A stretch of 64,000 nucleotides of DNA, taken from positions 124,001 to 188,000 of the forward strand of contig NZ_QYBC01000007.1 of NCBI RefSeq assembly GCF_004137085.1, read 5' to 3'. Both the position numbers and the translations under genes were made by a program. The notes beneath the pieces are model-generated. The model saw only the letters and a program-made list of their open reading frames with translations, had not been told where the DNA came from and did not search any database. Shown piece by piece: positions 43,398 through 51,685 of this stretch (position 1 is its first letter; every line of letters begins with the position of its first letter). Source of the DNA: Lichenibacterium ramalinae (GTDB taxonomy: Bacteria; Pseudomonadota; Alphaproteobacteria; Rhizobiales; Beijerinckiaceae).

Positions 43398-43427
43398 GGG
43401 CGCGGCCGGCCGCGGGCTCGGCCGGCT

Positions 43428-44165
43428 TCAGGCCGCGTGCAGCGCCAAGGCCGGCCGGGGGCGCCACAGCGCCACCAGCGCCCCGAAGGCGAGGCCCGTC
43501 AGCGTCGTGCTGAGGGCGAGCCCCAGCCCCAGCCCGTGGCGGCTCGCCAGCCAGTCGCCGACGTTGGTGCCGGCGGTCCGGACCGCCACGACGGTGATCC
43601 AATAGGCGGCCTTGCTTTGGAACCCGGACCAGCGCCCGAGGCCGAGCAGGGCGGCGAGGATGGCGAGGTTGATGACGGCGGCGAGGCCCGCCTCGAGGCC
43701 GAGGTCGTCGGCCGCGTAGTCGCCCAGCGCCGTGCCGAGCACCCCCGCCACCAGCATCGTCAGCCAATAGCGGGCGTCGGTCACCGGCACGCCCCGGTCG
43801 GTCCCGGCCAGCCGCGCGAGCGGGTCCCGATCGGTCAGCACCAGCGCCGCCAGGGCCAGGGCCAGCACCGCCATCACCACCGGGGGCGCGACATGCAGGT
43901 CGTGGTCGGCCAGATCGGCGAGGTTGGTGGCGGCGGTGCGCATGGTCAGGATGGCGAACCAGTAGAAGGCTTCGGTCGTGACGCGGCTGCGGGCCTCGGC
44001 CACGAGGATGCCGGCGAAGATCACGGCGAGCGGCAGCAGCCCGAGCGTGTGGCCGAGGTGCAGGTCGTGGGCGGCGAAGTCGCCCGTGTTGGCCCCGAAG
44101 GCGCTGGCCAGGACCAGCGCTGTCCAGTAGCGGGGGCCGACGGAAGGGACGTTGACAGGTTTCAT
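43428..44165 (-). CDS. COG4705-like multi-pass membrane protein with four internal repeats
   Basis: 245 residues, about eight membrane helices. Four consecutive units each start with a Tyr-Trp pair and carry a short polar motif within the membrane: RYWTALVLASAFGANTGDFA, FYWFAILTMRTAATNLADLA, RYWLTMLVAGVLGTALGDYA, and AYWITVVAVRTAGTNVGDWL. The motif (G/T)TxxGDxxA recurs, with the second unit changed to Ala-Asp. Families with this pattern are called 'membrane-anchored protein' or COG4705; their role is unknown. ATG 44165 is chosen for fit with the first repeat. It converges with znuB. Confidence 0.7.
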   Translation of the reverse strand: MKPVNVPSVGPRYWTALVLASAFGANTGDFAAHDLHLGHTLGLLPLAVIFAGILVAEARSRVTTEAFYWFAILTMRTAATNLADLADHDLHVAPPVVMAVLALALAALVLTDRDPLARLAGTDRGVPVTDARYWLTMLVAGVLGTALGDYAADDLGLEAGLAAVINLAILAALLGLGRWSGFQSKAAYWITVVAVRTAGTNVGDWLASRHGLGLGLALSTTLTGLAFGALVALWRPRPALALHAA

Positions 44166-44400
44166 GGCAGATCTCGGAGCCGCGGCGAAGACCATCTCCG
44201 TCTGACGCCGGGACATGTGGGTTTCGTGACAATCGAGGGGGGAGGATCATGCGCCGCCGACGCCCCGTGTCGCTGCCCCGCGTCGTTCGATAGTGGCCTT
44301 GCCCTCAGTCCGTCACCAAACCGTCACCGGGATGTGGCTCAAATGCGGCGATGAAACCGCCGCCTCGTCGAGATCGCGGCACCGCCATCTCGGAGCCCCG

Positions 44401-46431
44401 ATGAGCCTTTCCCGCCTTCTCCGTTCCACCACGGCCCTGTCGATGGTGGCGGCACTGCTCCACGTCCCCGTGGCGGCAGCCCAAACGTCGCAAGCCGATG
44501 CCTCGATGACGGTGATGCCGGATTCGAGCAACTTCGTCAGGCAGTTCGCCAGCGTCCCGAGCCTGGCGCCCAGCCTCACCCACGCCCAGAAGATCGCGCT
44601 GCTCAAGCAGCGCGTGAAGCACGTCTTCGTCCTGTTCCAGGAGAACCGCAGCTTCGACCAGTATTTCGGCACGTTCCCGGGCGTGAACGGCCTCTTCGCC
44701 AACGGGGCGCTGAAGCCCAACGCGCCGGGCATCGTCCAGCGCATCGTCAACACCGACGGGAGCGTCGGCACGATCTCGCCGTTCCTGGTGCCCCTGACCA
44801 TCACGGCGGCGAACGGCGCGACCGTGCCGCTCTACCCGGCCGACCTCGCCGACGTCGACCACGGCCATACCGGCATCGACAACAGCATCGACATCGACCC
44901 CGCCACCGGAACGGCGCGCAACGACCGGTTCGCCCTCGACAACGAGGGGCTGACCGTCAACGCCAGCGGCCAGATCGTGTCGAAGACCACCCTGTTGCCG
45001 CCCACGACCCGGCCCACGCTGGCGCAGAAGCAGTCCGGCGAGGTGCCGATGGCGCATGTCGACTGCGACACCATCCCGTTCATGTGGCAGTATGCCGACC
45101 GCTTCGCCGTCTACGACAACTTCCACATGACGGTGAACGGGCCCTCGACCCCCAACGCCATCGCGATGATCGCCGGCCAGGGCGGCGAGACCCAGTGGGT
45201 CAAGCACCCCGACCAGTCGGCGTCGGTCCCCGTCACGGGCGACCCGGGTCCCTTCCCGGGGTCCAACAAGGACACGGCCGCCGTCAAGCCGCCCTACGGT
45301 CCCGACGAGAGCCCCAAGACGCCGACGGTGAACCAGACCTACGCGACGCTGCCGCTGTCCTTCATGGGCCCGCAGATCCAGAACATCATCAAGGCGGACG
45401 AGAACCCCACCCTCGATCTCCTGGACGTCCAGAACGACATCCAGACCATCGCCCGGCAGAACAAGACCAACGTGCCCTGGGGCTGGTACCAGGAAGGCTA
45501 CGACCACGAGACCTACGACGCGGCCGGGCAGGCCTCGCATTCGAGCTACATCGTCCACCACAACGGCCCACAGTACTTCGGTTACCTCGGCGACAACACG
45601 CAGGAGCTGTTGAACCTGCACGGCCTCGGGGACTTCTACACCGACGTGGCGAACCGGGCGCTGCCCAAGGAGGGCGTGTTCTACGTCCGCGGCGGCTACA
45701 GCAACCTCGACGGACAGAAGCCGCTCGATCCGAACCCGACGGTCCAGGCCGCCTTCGCCGGCAACGACGACCACCCGGCCTATTCGGACTCGCAGATCTC
45801 CGAATCGCTGCTCGCCGACGAGATCAACGCCATCGCGATGAGCCCCTACTGGGCCGACAGCGCCATCATCATCACCTACGACGAGACGTCGGGCAACTAC
45901 GACCACGCCGCCTTCACGCCCCGCAACTATTCCCCGGACGGCGGCGCCTATGCGGGCGGACAGCGCATCCCCGCCATCGTGATCTCCCCCTACGGTCTGG
46001 CCCACGTGGCGCTGCACCAATATGCCGAGCATTCGACCGTCATCAAGTTCATCAACAACCTGTTCGGCCTGACGCCGCTCGGCGACCTGCCCGACGAAGC
46101 CGCCGCCCTCGTCGCCGGCCAGTCGCAGTTCGGCCAGTCGAAGCTCGGGCCCGCCGACATCGACTCCGTCCAGCGGATGAGCGACATGTCGGACGCCTTC
46201 GATAACGCGCGCCTCACCGGGACGCAGCCGCCGCTGCCGGCGAGCTACGCCATGATCCCGGCCGCGCAGGTCCACGCGCTGCCCCATTACGCCGGCCGCG
46301 GCTGCGCGACGCTGAACATCACGCCGACCGACTACCGGAACGGCGTGCTGCTCGACCCGCCCCCGGCCGATTTCAATCCCCGCCCGGTGGCGACGCCCGG
46401 CACGCCCTCGTCGGGCACCTGGACGCCCTGA
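44401..46431 (+). CDS. Secreted phosphoesterase (phospholipase C-like, alkaline phosphatase superfamily)
   Basis: 676 residues. The signal peptide is about 1-27 (ALSMVAALLHVPVAAAQ). The phosphoesterase family hallmark is VKHVFVLFQENRSFDQYFGT near residue 77 (Glu-Asn metal ligands). A conserved FHMTVNGPSTPN block, then IIITYDETSGNYDHAAF and VISPYGLAHVALHQ in the C-terminal half, supply the remaining active-site metal ligands. Members hydrolyse phospholipids or other phosphodiesters in the periplasm or outside the cell. The ATG at 44401 directly precedes a clear signal peptide. The next gene, a solute-binding protein, begins 74 bp downstream. Confidence 0.88.
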   Translation: MSLSRLLRSTTALSMVAALLHVPVAAAQTSQADASMTVMPDSSNFVRQFASVPSLAPSLTHAQKIALLKQRVKHVFVLFQENRSFDQYFGTFPGVNGLFANGALKPNAPGIVQRIVNTDGSVGTISPFLVPLTITAANGATVPLYPADLADVDHGHTGIDNSIDIDPATGTARNDRFALDNEGLTVNASGQIVSKTTLLPPTTRPTLAQKQSGEVPMAHVDCDTIPFMWQYADRFAVYDNFHMTVNGPSTPNAIAMIAGQGGETQWVKHPDQSASVPVTGDPGPFPGSNKDTAAVKPPYGPDESPKTPTVNQTYATLPLSFMGPQIQNIIKADENPTLDLLDVQNDIQTIARQNKTNVPWGWYQEGYDHETYDAAGQASHSSYIVHHNGPQYFGYLGDNTQELLNLHGLGDFYTDVANRALPKEGVFYVRGGYSNLDGQKPLDPNPTVQAAFAGNDDHPAYSDSQISESLLADEINAIAMSPYWADSAIIITYDETSGNYDHAAFTPRNYSPDGGAYAGGQRIPAIVISPYGLAHVALHQYAEHSTVIKFINNLFGLTPLGDLPDEAAALVAGQSQFGQSKLGPADIDSVQRMSDMSDAFDNARLTGTQPPLPASYAMIPAAQVHALPHYAGRGCATLNITPTDYRNGVLLDPPPADFNPRPVATPGTPSSGTWTP

Positions 46432-46505
46432 CGCACGCCCCAACCGCAAGCCATCGGACGGCCGGGCCCCGCGCCCGGCCGTCCATCCCGCGATCGGACA
46501 GCTCG

Positions 46506-47531
46506 ATGAACAAGACACTCACCCTGGCGGTCGCCGTGGCCGCGCTCGGAACCGCCTTCGCGGGATCGCCGGCCGAGGCCGGTGCGGTCCTCGACCGCGT
46601 CAGGGCGGCCGGCACGCTCAATTGCGGCGTGGTGAACCAGCCCGAGGACTGGGGCAAGGAGGACGTGCATGCGTCCCTGCCGGAATTCAACACCGACATG
46701 TGCCGTGCCCTCGCGGCGGCCGTCCTGGGCGGCCCGGGCAAGGCCACCATCGTCTCGGTCCAGTCCGAACAGATCGGGTTCAAGGACCTCGGGACCGGCA
46801 AGATCGACGTCCTGATGGGGGCGACGCCCTCGACCTCGGCGGCGATCGCCTTCGGCGCCAGCTTCGCCCGCCCCATGTTCCTCGACGGCGACGCCCTGCT
46901 GGTCCACAAGGACGCCGGGATCAGGAGTTTCGCCGACCTCCAGGGCCGCGTGGTGTGCTACGCCCCGGCCACCGAGGGCGAGGACGCGCTCGTCGCCGAG
47001 GCGGCGCGGCGCCACGTCGCCTACACGCCGTGGCCCTTCGAGGAGAACGGCGAGATGCTCGGCGCCGTGGTGGGCCGCAAGTGCGATGCCCTCTTCGGCA
47101 GCGCGTCGCGCCTCGCCGAGGACAGGACCGCCTTCCACGCCCGGACCAGTGATTTCCTGCTGCTGCCGGAACGCTACTCGGTGCTGCCCCTGTCGCCCGC
47201 CGTGGCGAGCGGCGACCCCGCCTGGAGCGAGGTGGTGGATTCCGTCGTGTCGCTGCCGCTGCAGGCCGAGGCCGCCGGGGTCGACATGGCCCATGCCGAA
47301 GCCCTGCGCGACAGCCAGGACCCGCTGTTCCGGTCCTTCGGCGGCACGCTTCCGGGCATCGATGCCGCGGTGGTCGACGCCGGTTGGGCGGTGCGCGCCT
47401 TGGGGGCGGTCGGCAATGCCGCCGAGATCTTCGACCGCGACCTCGGCGAGGGCTCCGACCTCAAGCTGCCGCGCGGCGACAACGCCCTGCGCAGCCAGGG
47501 CGGCCTGATGGTGCCCGACACGATCCGCTGA
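46506..47531 (+). CDS. Orphan amino acid-type ABC solute-binding protein
   Basis: 341 residues. The signal peptide is about 1-25 (LAVAVAALGTAFAGSPAEA). The family 3 solute-binding domain begins VLDRVRAAGTLNCGVVNQPE and contains FNTDMCRALAAAVLG, with SFADLQGRVVCYAPATEGED later. Two Cys (Cys40 and the Cys of NTDMC) might pair. Such proteins deliver amino acids or other small solutes to an ABC permease, yet no permease or ATPase is adjacent. It follows the phosphoesterase gene on the same strand and may be co-transcribed with it, or act in signalling. It converges with mbfA, with 16 bp between stops. Confidence 0.85.
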   Translation: MNKTLTLAVAVAALGTAFAGSPAEAGAVLDRVRAAGTLNCGVVNQPEDWGKEDVHASLPEFNTDMCRALAAAVLGGPGKATIVSVQSEQIGFKDLGTGKIDVLMGATPSTSAAIAFGASFARPMFLDGDALLVHKDAGIRSFADLQGRVVCYAPATEGEDALVAEAARRHVAYTPWPFEENGEMLGAVVGRKCDALFGSASRLAEDRTAFHARTSDFLLLPERYSVLPLSPAVASGDPAWSEVVDSVVSLPLQAEAAGVDMAHAEALRDSQDPLFRSFGGTLPGIDAAVVDAGWAVRALGAVGNAAEIFDRDLGEGSDLKLPRGDNALRSQGGLMVPDTIR

Positions 47532-47547
47532 CGCCGGCGCTCCCCGG

Positions 47548-48507
47548 TCAGCCCGCCTGTCCGATGAGGATGCCGGTCGCCAGCACGAGGCCGCCGCCCA
47601 GCATGACCTTCGCGGCCGCCGAAACCGGCGGGGTGTCCATGTAGCGCCACTGGATCCAGGCGATGACGGCGAGCTCGATCACCACCACGACGGCCGCCAC
47701 GGCCGTCGCGGTGGCGAAGGCCGGGATCAGGTAGGGGATCGTGTGGCCGATGCCGCCCGCGATCGTCATGAGGCCGCAGACGAGGCCGCGCAGCAGCGGC
47801 GTGCCGCGCCCCGACAACTTGCCGTCGTCGGCGAGGGCTTCGGCGAAGCCCATGGAGATTCCGGCGCCGAGCGAGGCCGCGAGCCCGACCAGGAAGGCGT
47901 TCCAGGAATTGTGCGTGGCGAAGGCGGCCGCGAAGACCGGCGCCAGCGTCGAGACCGAGCCGTCCATGAGGCCGACGAGGCCGGGCTGGATGACCTGCAG
48001 GACGAAGCGCCGCCGCGCGTCCTCGTCCTCGCGTCCCCGGCTGTCCCCCGGCAGGCGCTTCTCGGTGGCGGAGACCGCCGACCGCTCGTGTCCCGCCTCG
48101 GCCTCGGCGAGGTCGCCCAGCAGCTTGCGGATCCCGGCATCGGTCGAGCGGGCCGCGGCGCCCCGGTAGAAGCGCTCGGCGTCGCGCTCCATCTCGGCGG
48201 CCTGCCGGCGCATGGCGTCGACGCCGAGGGCGCGGACCTGCCAGACGGCCTTGCGGGCGATGTTGCCCTTCACGTCCTGGCGCCGCACGAGGGGGATGTG
48301 CTCGCCGAAGCGGCTCCGGAACGTTTCGATGAGCAGGCGCCGGTGATCGTTCTCCTCGATCGCCATGTCGTCGAACACCCGCGCCGTGTCGGGATAGTCG
48401 GCCCGCAGCGCGTGGGCGAAATCGGCGTAGATGCGCCCGTCCTCCTCCTCGTTGGAGACGGCGAGGGCCAGGATCTCGGCTTCGGTGAGTTCGTCCAAGC
48501 GCTTCAT
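47548..48507 (-). CDS. mbfA: Membrane-bound ferritin-like iron exporter MbfA
   Basis: 319 residues. The N-terminal ~150 residues are a rubrerythrin/erythrin-vacuolar iron transport-like diiron domain with Glu/His ligands in SNEEEDGRIY, MAIEENDHRR, EMERDAERFY and EAEAGHERS. The C-terminal ~150 residues are a VIT1/CCC1-type membrane domain (VIQPGLVGLMDGSVSTLAPV, ISMGFAEALADDG). MbfA of Agrobacterium and Bradyrhizobium exports iron and protects against iron and peroxide stress, and is repressed by Irr at low iron. A large palindrome resembling the Irr/iron control element lies 9-37 bp ahead of the start. Confidence 0.93.
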   Translation of the reverse strand: MKRLDELTEAEILALAVSNEEEDGRIYADFAHALRADYPDTARVFDDMAIEENDHRRLLIETFRSRFGEHIPLVRRQDVKGNIARKAVWQVRALGVDAMRRQAAEMERDAERFYRGAAARSTDAGIRKLLGDLAEAEAGHERSAVSATEKRLPGDSRGREDEDARRRFVLQVIQPGLVGLMDGSVSTLAPVFAAAFATHNSWNAFLVGLAASLGAGISMGFAEALADDGKLSGRGTPLLRGLVCGLMTIAGGIGHTIPYLIPAFATATAVAAVVVVIELAVIAWIQWRYMDTPPVSAAAKVMLGGGLVLATGILIGQAG

Positions 48508-48515
48508 GGAAGATC

Positions 48516-48544
48516 CAGTCTGGAAATGTTCTAATTCCAGACTG
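48516..48544 (-). promoter_or_regulatory. Palindromic Irr/iron-control-like element before mbfA
   Basis: CAGTCTGGAA and TTCCAGACTG are perfect 10-bp inverted repeats around a 9-base spacer. On the minus strand the core reads TTAGAACATTTCCAG, close to the iron control element (TTTAGAA, three bases, TTCTAAA) bound by Irr. Overlap with the leader suits repression; the outer arms could also form an RNA hairpin next to the ribosome binding site. Confidence 0.65.
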
Positions 48545-48568
48545 CATAGGAAAGGTCGCCGGTGCCCG

Positions 48569-48931
48569 TCAACACCCCGATGCAGGCGGCCGCAGTTCGG
48601 GCGCCGCCGCCTGGGGGGCCGTGCCGCCGTCGTCCAGCTCCATGTCGAGCAGCGAGGACGACAGCGACTTGCCGTGCGGGTCGAGCGCCAGCGACCGCGT
48701 CACGCCGCCGCCGAGCGCCCCGTCCATGACGAAGTTCAGCGCGCAGAGCGCCGGCAACGCGTGGCGCCGGACGCCGCCCCGCACCGTGTCGCCGAAATAG
48801 GCCCGCACCCGCTCGGCCGTGAGCACGGCGTGCAGGAGCCGGTAGTCCTCGGCCCGGTAGGCGATGACGGAGATGTTGGACACGTCGCCCTTGTCGCCCG
48901 TCCGGGCGTGGGCGATCTCGCGCAGCTTCAT
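48569..48931 (-). CDS. AtuA-related small partner protein (AtuA C-terminal-like domain)
   Basis: 120 residues. The start KLREIAHARTGDKGDVSNIS followed by VIAYRAEDYRLL matches the domain found at the C-terminus of long AtuA (DUF1446) proteins and, as here, encoded as a separate gene after a short AtuA. GDKGDxSNIS is its most conserved block. Its ATG overlaps the atuA-like stop by four bases (ATGA), so the two are made together and probably form a complex. Function is unassigned outside acyclic terpene use. Confidence 0.85.
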   Translation of the reverse strand: MKLREIAHARTGDKGDVSNISVIAYRAEDYRLLHAVLTAERVRAYFGDTVRGGVRRHALPALCALNFVMDGALGGGVTRSLALDPHGKSLSSSLLDMELDDGGTAPQAAAPELRPPASGC

Positions 48932-50271
48932 GGGGCGACCTCGTAGGCGACGGCCGGCGTGACCCAGTCGCGCGGCACGAGGGTGGAGGCGACGGCCAGC
49001 ACCTCGCGGGCGGAGGACCAGGCGCCGCCGCCCCCTGCCGGGCCGTTGGTGTAGAGGGTCTCGACCTCGTTGCCGATGCGGCGCGCGTCCCGCAGCGTGG
49101 CGGTGCGCCCCGCCACGCGCAGCCGTATCTCGGCGGGCTCGCTCGGCGCGGAAACCGGCGGGCCGCGGCGGACGGCGTCGAGGCCGATGAGGTCGAAGCG
49201 GAGTTCGGAGGCTTCGAGGCCGGTGAGGCGGAAGCGCTCCTCGACGATGGCGCGCGCCAGCCGGGCCCGCGCCAGCGCCCCCGCGCCCGCATAGGAGATC
49301 TGGCCCTCGCCGATGAAGCCGTCGTGATAGCCGATCGAGGCCTTCAGGGTTTCGGTCCGGGCATGCCCGGTGGCGCCCGACACGGCGACGCGGTCCGGTC
49401 CGACCTCGCGCAGGGCGACGCCGGAGAAGTCTGCCACCACGTCGGGCTGGAGATAGCGCGCCGGGTCGTGCACCTCGTAGAGCAGTTGCTCCGTGCAGGT
49501 CGCCCGGCTGACCCGCCCGCCCGATCCCTCGACCTTGGTGATGACGGCGTCCCCGGCCTCGTCGACCTCGGCCAGGGGGAAGCCGAGGCGCGCGAGGTCC
49601 GGCACGTCCTTGCATCCGGGATCGGCGAAATAGCCGCCGGTGACCTGGCCGGCGCATTCGAGCAGGTGGCCCACGAGGGTGCCGCGGCCGAGGCGCACCC
49701 AGTCGTCCATGGCCCAGCCGAAGGCGTGGATCAGCGGCGCCAGGAACATGGCGGGGTCGCCGACCCGGCCCGTGACGACGACGTCGGCTCCCCCCGCCAG
49801 GGCCGCCACGATCGGCGCCGCCCCGAGGTAGGCATTGGCCGACACCATGGTGGCGGCCACGTCCGCCGTGCGCCCGGCGCGCTCGATCAGGGGCAGGTCG
49901 GCGCCGCGGATGGCCGCCGTGACGTCGTCGCCCGTGACGGCCGCGACCTTGAGGCCGGACAGGCCGAGTTCCGCGGCGATGCGGGCCGTCTCTCGCGCCG
50001 CCGCCGACGGATTGGCGGCGCCCATGTTGGTGACGATGCGGACCCGCCTCTCGGCACAGGGGCGCAGCACGGCGCGCATGCGGTCCGCGAGCAGCGGGTC
50101 GAAGCCGGCGCCCGGGTCCGCCCGGCGGGCGGCTTGCGCCAGCGCGATGGTGCGCTCGGCCAGGCACTCGAAGACGAGGTAGTCGAGCCCGCCCTTCTCG
50201 GCGAGTTCGCGCGCGGGCTCGATCCGGTCGCCCGAATAGCCGGCGCCGGCCCCGATCCTGACCGTCCTCAT
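48928..50271 (-). CDS. AtuA family protein (DUF1446)
   Basis: 447 residues. The start VRIGAGAGYSGDRIEPARELAEKG, with YLVFECLAERTIALAQ, matches DUF1446/AtuA proteins; other conserved blocks are VTNMGAANPSAAARE, VTGRVGDPAMFLAPLIHAFGW, and KVEGSGGRVSRATCTEQLLYE. In Pseudomonas, AtuA belongs to the acyclic terpene (citronellol/geraniol) pathway, but the family is far more widespread and its reaction is unknown; no geranyl-CoA carboxylase genes are here. It is translationally coupled to the transporter upstream and the small partner downstream, so a role in processing the imported carboxylate is likely (inference). Confidence 0.85.
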   Translation of the reverse strand: MRTVRIGAGAGYSGDRIEPARELAEKGGLDYLVFECLAERTIALAQAARRADPGAGFDPLLADRMRAVLRPCAERRVRIVTNMGAANPSAAARETARIAAELGLSGLKVAAVTGDDVTAAIRGADLPLIERAGRTADVAATMVSANAYLGAAPIVAALAGGADVVVTGRVGDPAMFLAPLIHAFGWAMDDWVRLGRGTLVGHLLECAGQVTGGYFADPGCKDVPDLARLGFPLAEVDEAGDAVITKVEGSGGRVSRATCTEQLLYEVHDPARYLQPDVVADFSGVALREVGPDRVAVSGATGHARTETLKASIGYHDGFIGEGQISYAGAGALARARLARAIVEERFRLTGLEASELRFDLIGLDAVRRGPPVSAPSEPAEIRLRVAGRTATLRDARRIGNEVETLYTNGPAGGGGAWSSAREVLAVASTLVPRDWVTPAVAYEVAP

Positions 50272-51575
50272 AGGGGAAAGACTCCGAAGGCCACGCAGGC
50301 CGCCGTCATGATGACCGAGGCGGCGAGCAGGTAGGGGATGGTGAAGCGCTGGTGGGCGCCGAGTTCGATGCCGGAGAGCCCCACCACCAGAAAGGTGGCG
50401 GGCGTCAGCGGGCTCACCGGGAAGCCCACCGTCATCTGGCCCAGGAGGGCCGCCTGGGCGACCTGGATGGGCTGCCCGCCCAGGGTCTTCGACACTTCCG
50501 CCACGACCGGCAGCACGCCGAAGTAGAAGGAATCCGGGTCGAACAGGAGCGAGAGCGGCATGGAGATCAGCCCGAGCCCGACGGGGATCTGCCGCCCGGC
50601 GTCGGAGGGCACGAAAGACACGGCGGCGCTCGCCATGGCCTTCAGCATGCCCGACCCCGTCATGATGCCGGTGAAGACGCCGGCGGCGAGCAGGATGCTG
50701 GCCATGAGCAGCGCCGCCTTGGCATGGGCGTCGATGCGGGCGCGCTGTTCGGCGACGTCCGGGTAGTTGATGACCAGCGCCAGCACCACCCCCACCATGA
50801 ACATCACCACGGGGTCGACCCAGCCGCCGATCATCACCGCCATGACGGCGGCCGTCAGGGCGAGGTTGACCCAGAACAGGTGCGGGCGGCGCAGGCGGCG
50901 CTGCTCGGGCGTGAGTTCGGGTGCGGCCGGCGCGCGCGGGGGCCTGCCGTCGCCCGCACCGCCGAGGCCCAGGCGCCTCTCCTCGCGGCGGCCGAGCCAC
51001 CAGGCGGTGGCGAAGACGAAGACGAGGCCCACGATCTGCACGCCGATCATGGGATTGAAGATGTCCGCCACCGGGATCTTCAGGGCCGCGGACGCCCGCA
51101 GCGTCGGCCCGGTCCAGGGCAGGAAATTGACCCCGGCGGCGAGCGAGGCCGCGCAGGCCAGCACGCGGCGGTCCATGCCGAGCCCGTCGTAGAGCGGCAG
51201 CATCGCCGGGATGGTGATGAGGAAGCAGACCGCGCCCGAGCCGTCGAGGTGGATCAGCAGGGCCAGCAGGGCCGTGCCCATCACGATGCGGGTCGGCCGG
51301 ACGCCGACGACGCGCAGGATGCGGGCGATGATCGGGTCGAGCAGCCCGGCGTCGGTCATGATGCCGAAGAACAGGATGGCGAAGACGAACATGCCCGCCA
51401 CGGGCGCGATCGACGCGATGCCCGCCACGATGAGCTTGCTGATGCCGAGGCCGAAACCGCCGAGCAGGGCGGCGGCGATGGGCACGGCGATCAGCGCCAC
51501 GAGCGGCGACAGCAGGTTCAGCATGATGGTGGCGAGCAGCACCAGCACGGTGGCGGTGCCGAGCAGGGCGAGCAT
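50268..51575 (-). CDS. CitMHS family citrate/carboxylate transporter
   Basis: 435 residues, about eleven membrane helices. CitMHS family landmarks include GISKLIVAGIASIAPVAGMF, HLDGSGAVCFLITIPAMLPL, a cytoplasmic loop rich in Arg/Pro, LLFDPDSFYFGVLPVVAE, and FPVSPLTPATFLVVGLSGIE. Members import citrate or related carboxylates with Mg2+ or protons. GGAGG lies 5 bases ahead of ATG 51575. It is first in an operon with the AtuA-like genes (4-base overlap). The divergent LysR gene is the likely regulator. Confidence 0.88.
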   Translation of the reverse strand: MLALLGTATVLVLLATIMLNLLSPLVALIAVPIAAALLGGFGLGISKLIVAGIASIAPVAGMFVFAILFFGIMTDAGLLDPIIARILRVVGVRPTRIVMGTALLALLIHLDGSGAVCFLITIPAMLPLYDGLGMDRRVLACAASLAAGVNFLPWTGPTLRASAALKIPVADIFNPMIGVQIVGLVFVFATAWWLGRREERRLGLGGAGDGRPPRAPAAPELTPEQRRLRRPHLFWVNLALTAAVMAVMIGGWVDPVVMFMVGVVLALVINYPDVAEQRARIDAHAKAALLMASILLAAGVFTGIMTGSGMLKAMASAAVSFVPSDAGRQIPVGLGLISMPLSLLFDPDSFYFGVLPVVAEVSKTLGGQPIQVAQAALLGQMTVGFPVSPLTPATFLVVGLSGIELGAHQRFTIPYLLAASVIMTAACVAFGVFPL

Positions 51576-51642
51576 GGATCCTCCGGAGCGTGTCGGTCTT
51601 GGGGCCGATCGTGCTCCCGACGCTATCGGGCCCCGTGAATCC

Positions 51643-51657
51643 ATGCAACAAACGCAT
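51643..51657. promoter_or_regulatory. LysR-type binding site between the LysR gene and the transporter operon
   Basis: ATGC and GCAT flank AACAAAC, matching the T-N11-A dyad bound by LysR-type regulators. It lies 28 bp ahead of the LysR start and 68 bp ahead of the transporter start. Confidence 0.45.
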
Positions 51658-51685
51658 TCAGGACATGAATTGATGTCGAGCGCGC

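Noticed and set aside
37426-46518. Long minus-strand frames opposite the porin, kup and phosphoesterase genes
   Set aside because: Antisense shadows of well-supported genes; no recognisable motif in the translations.
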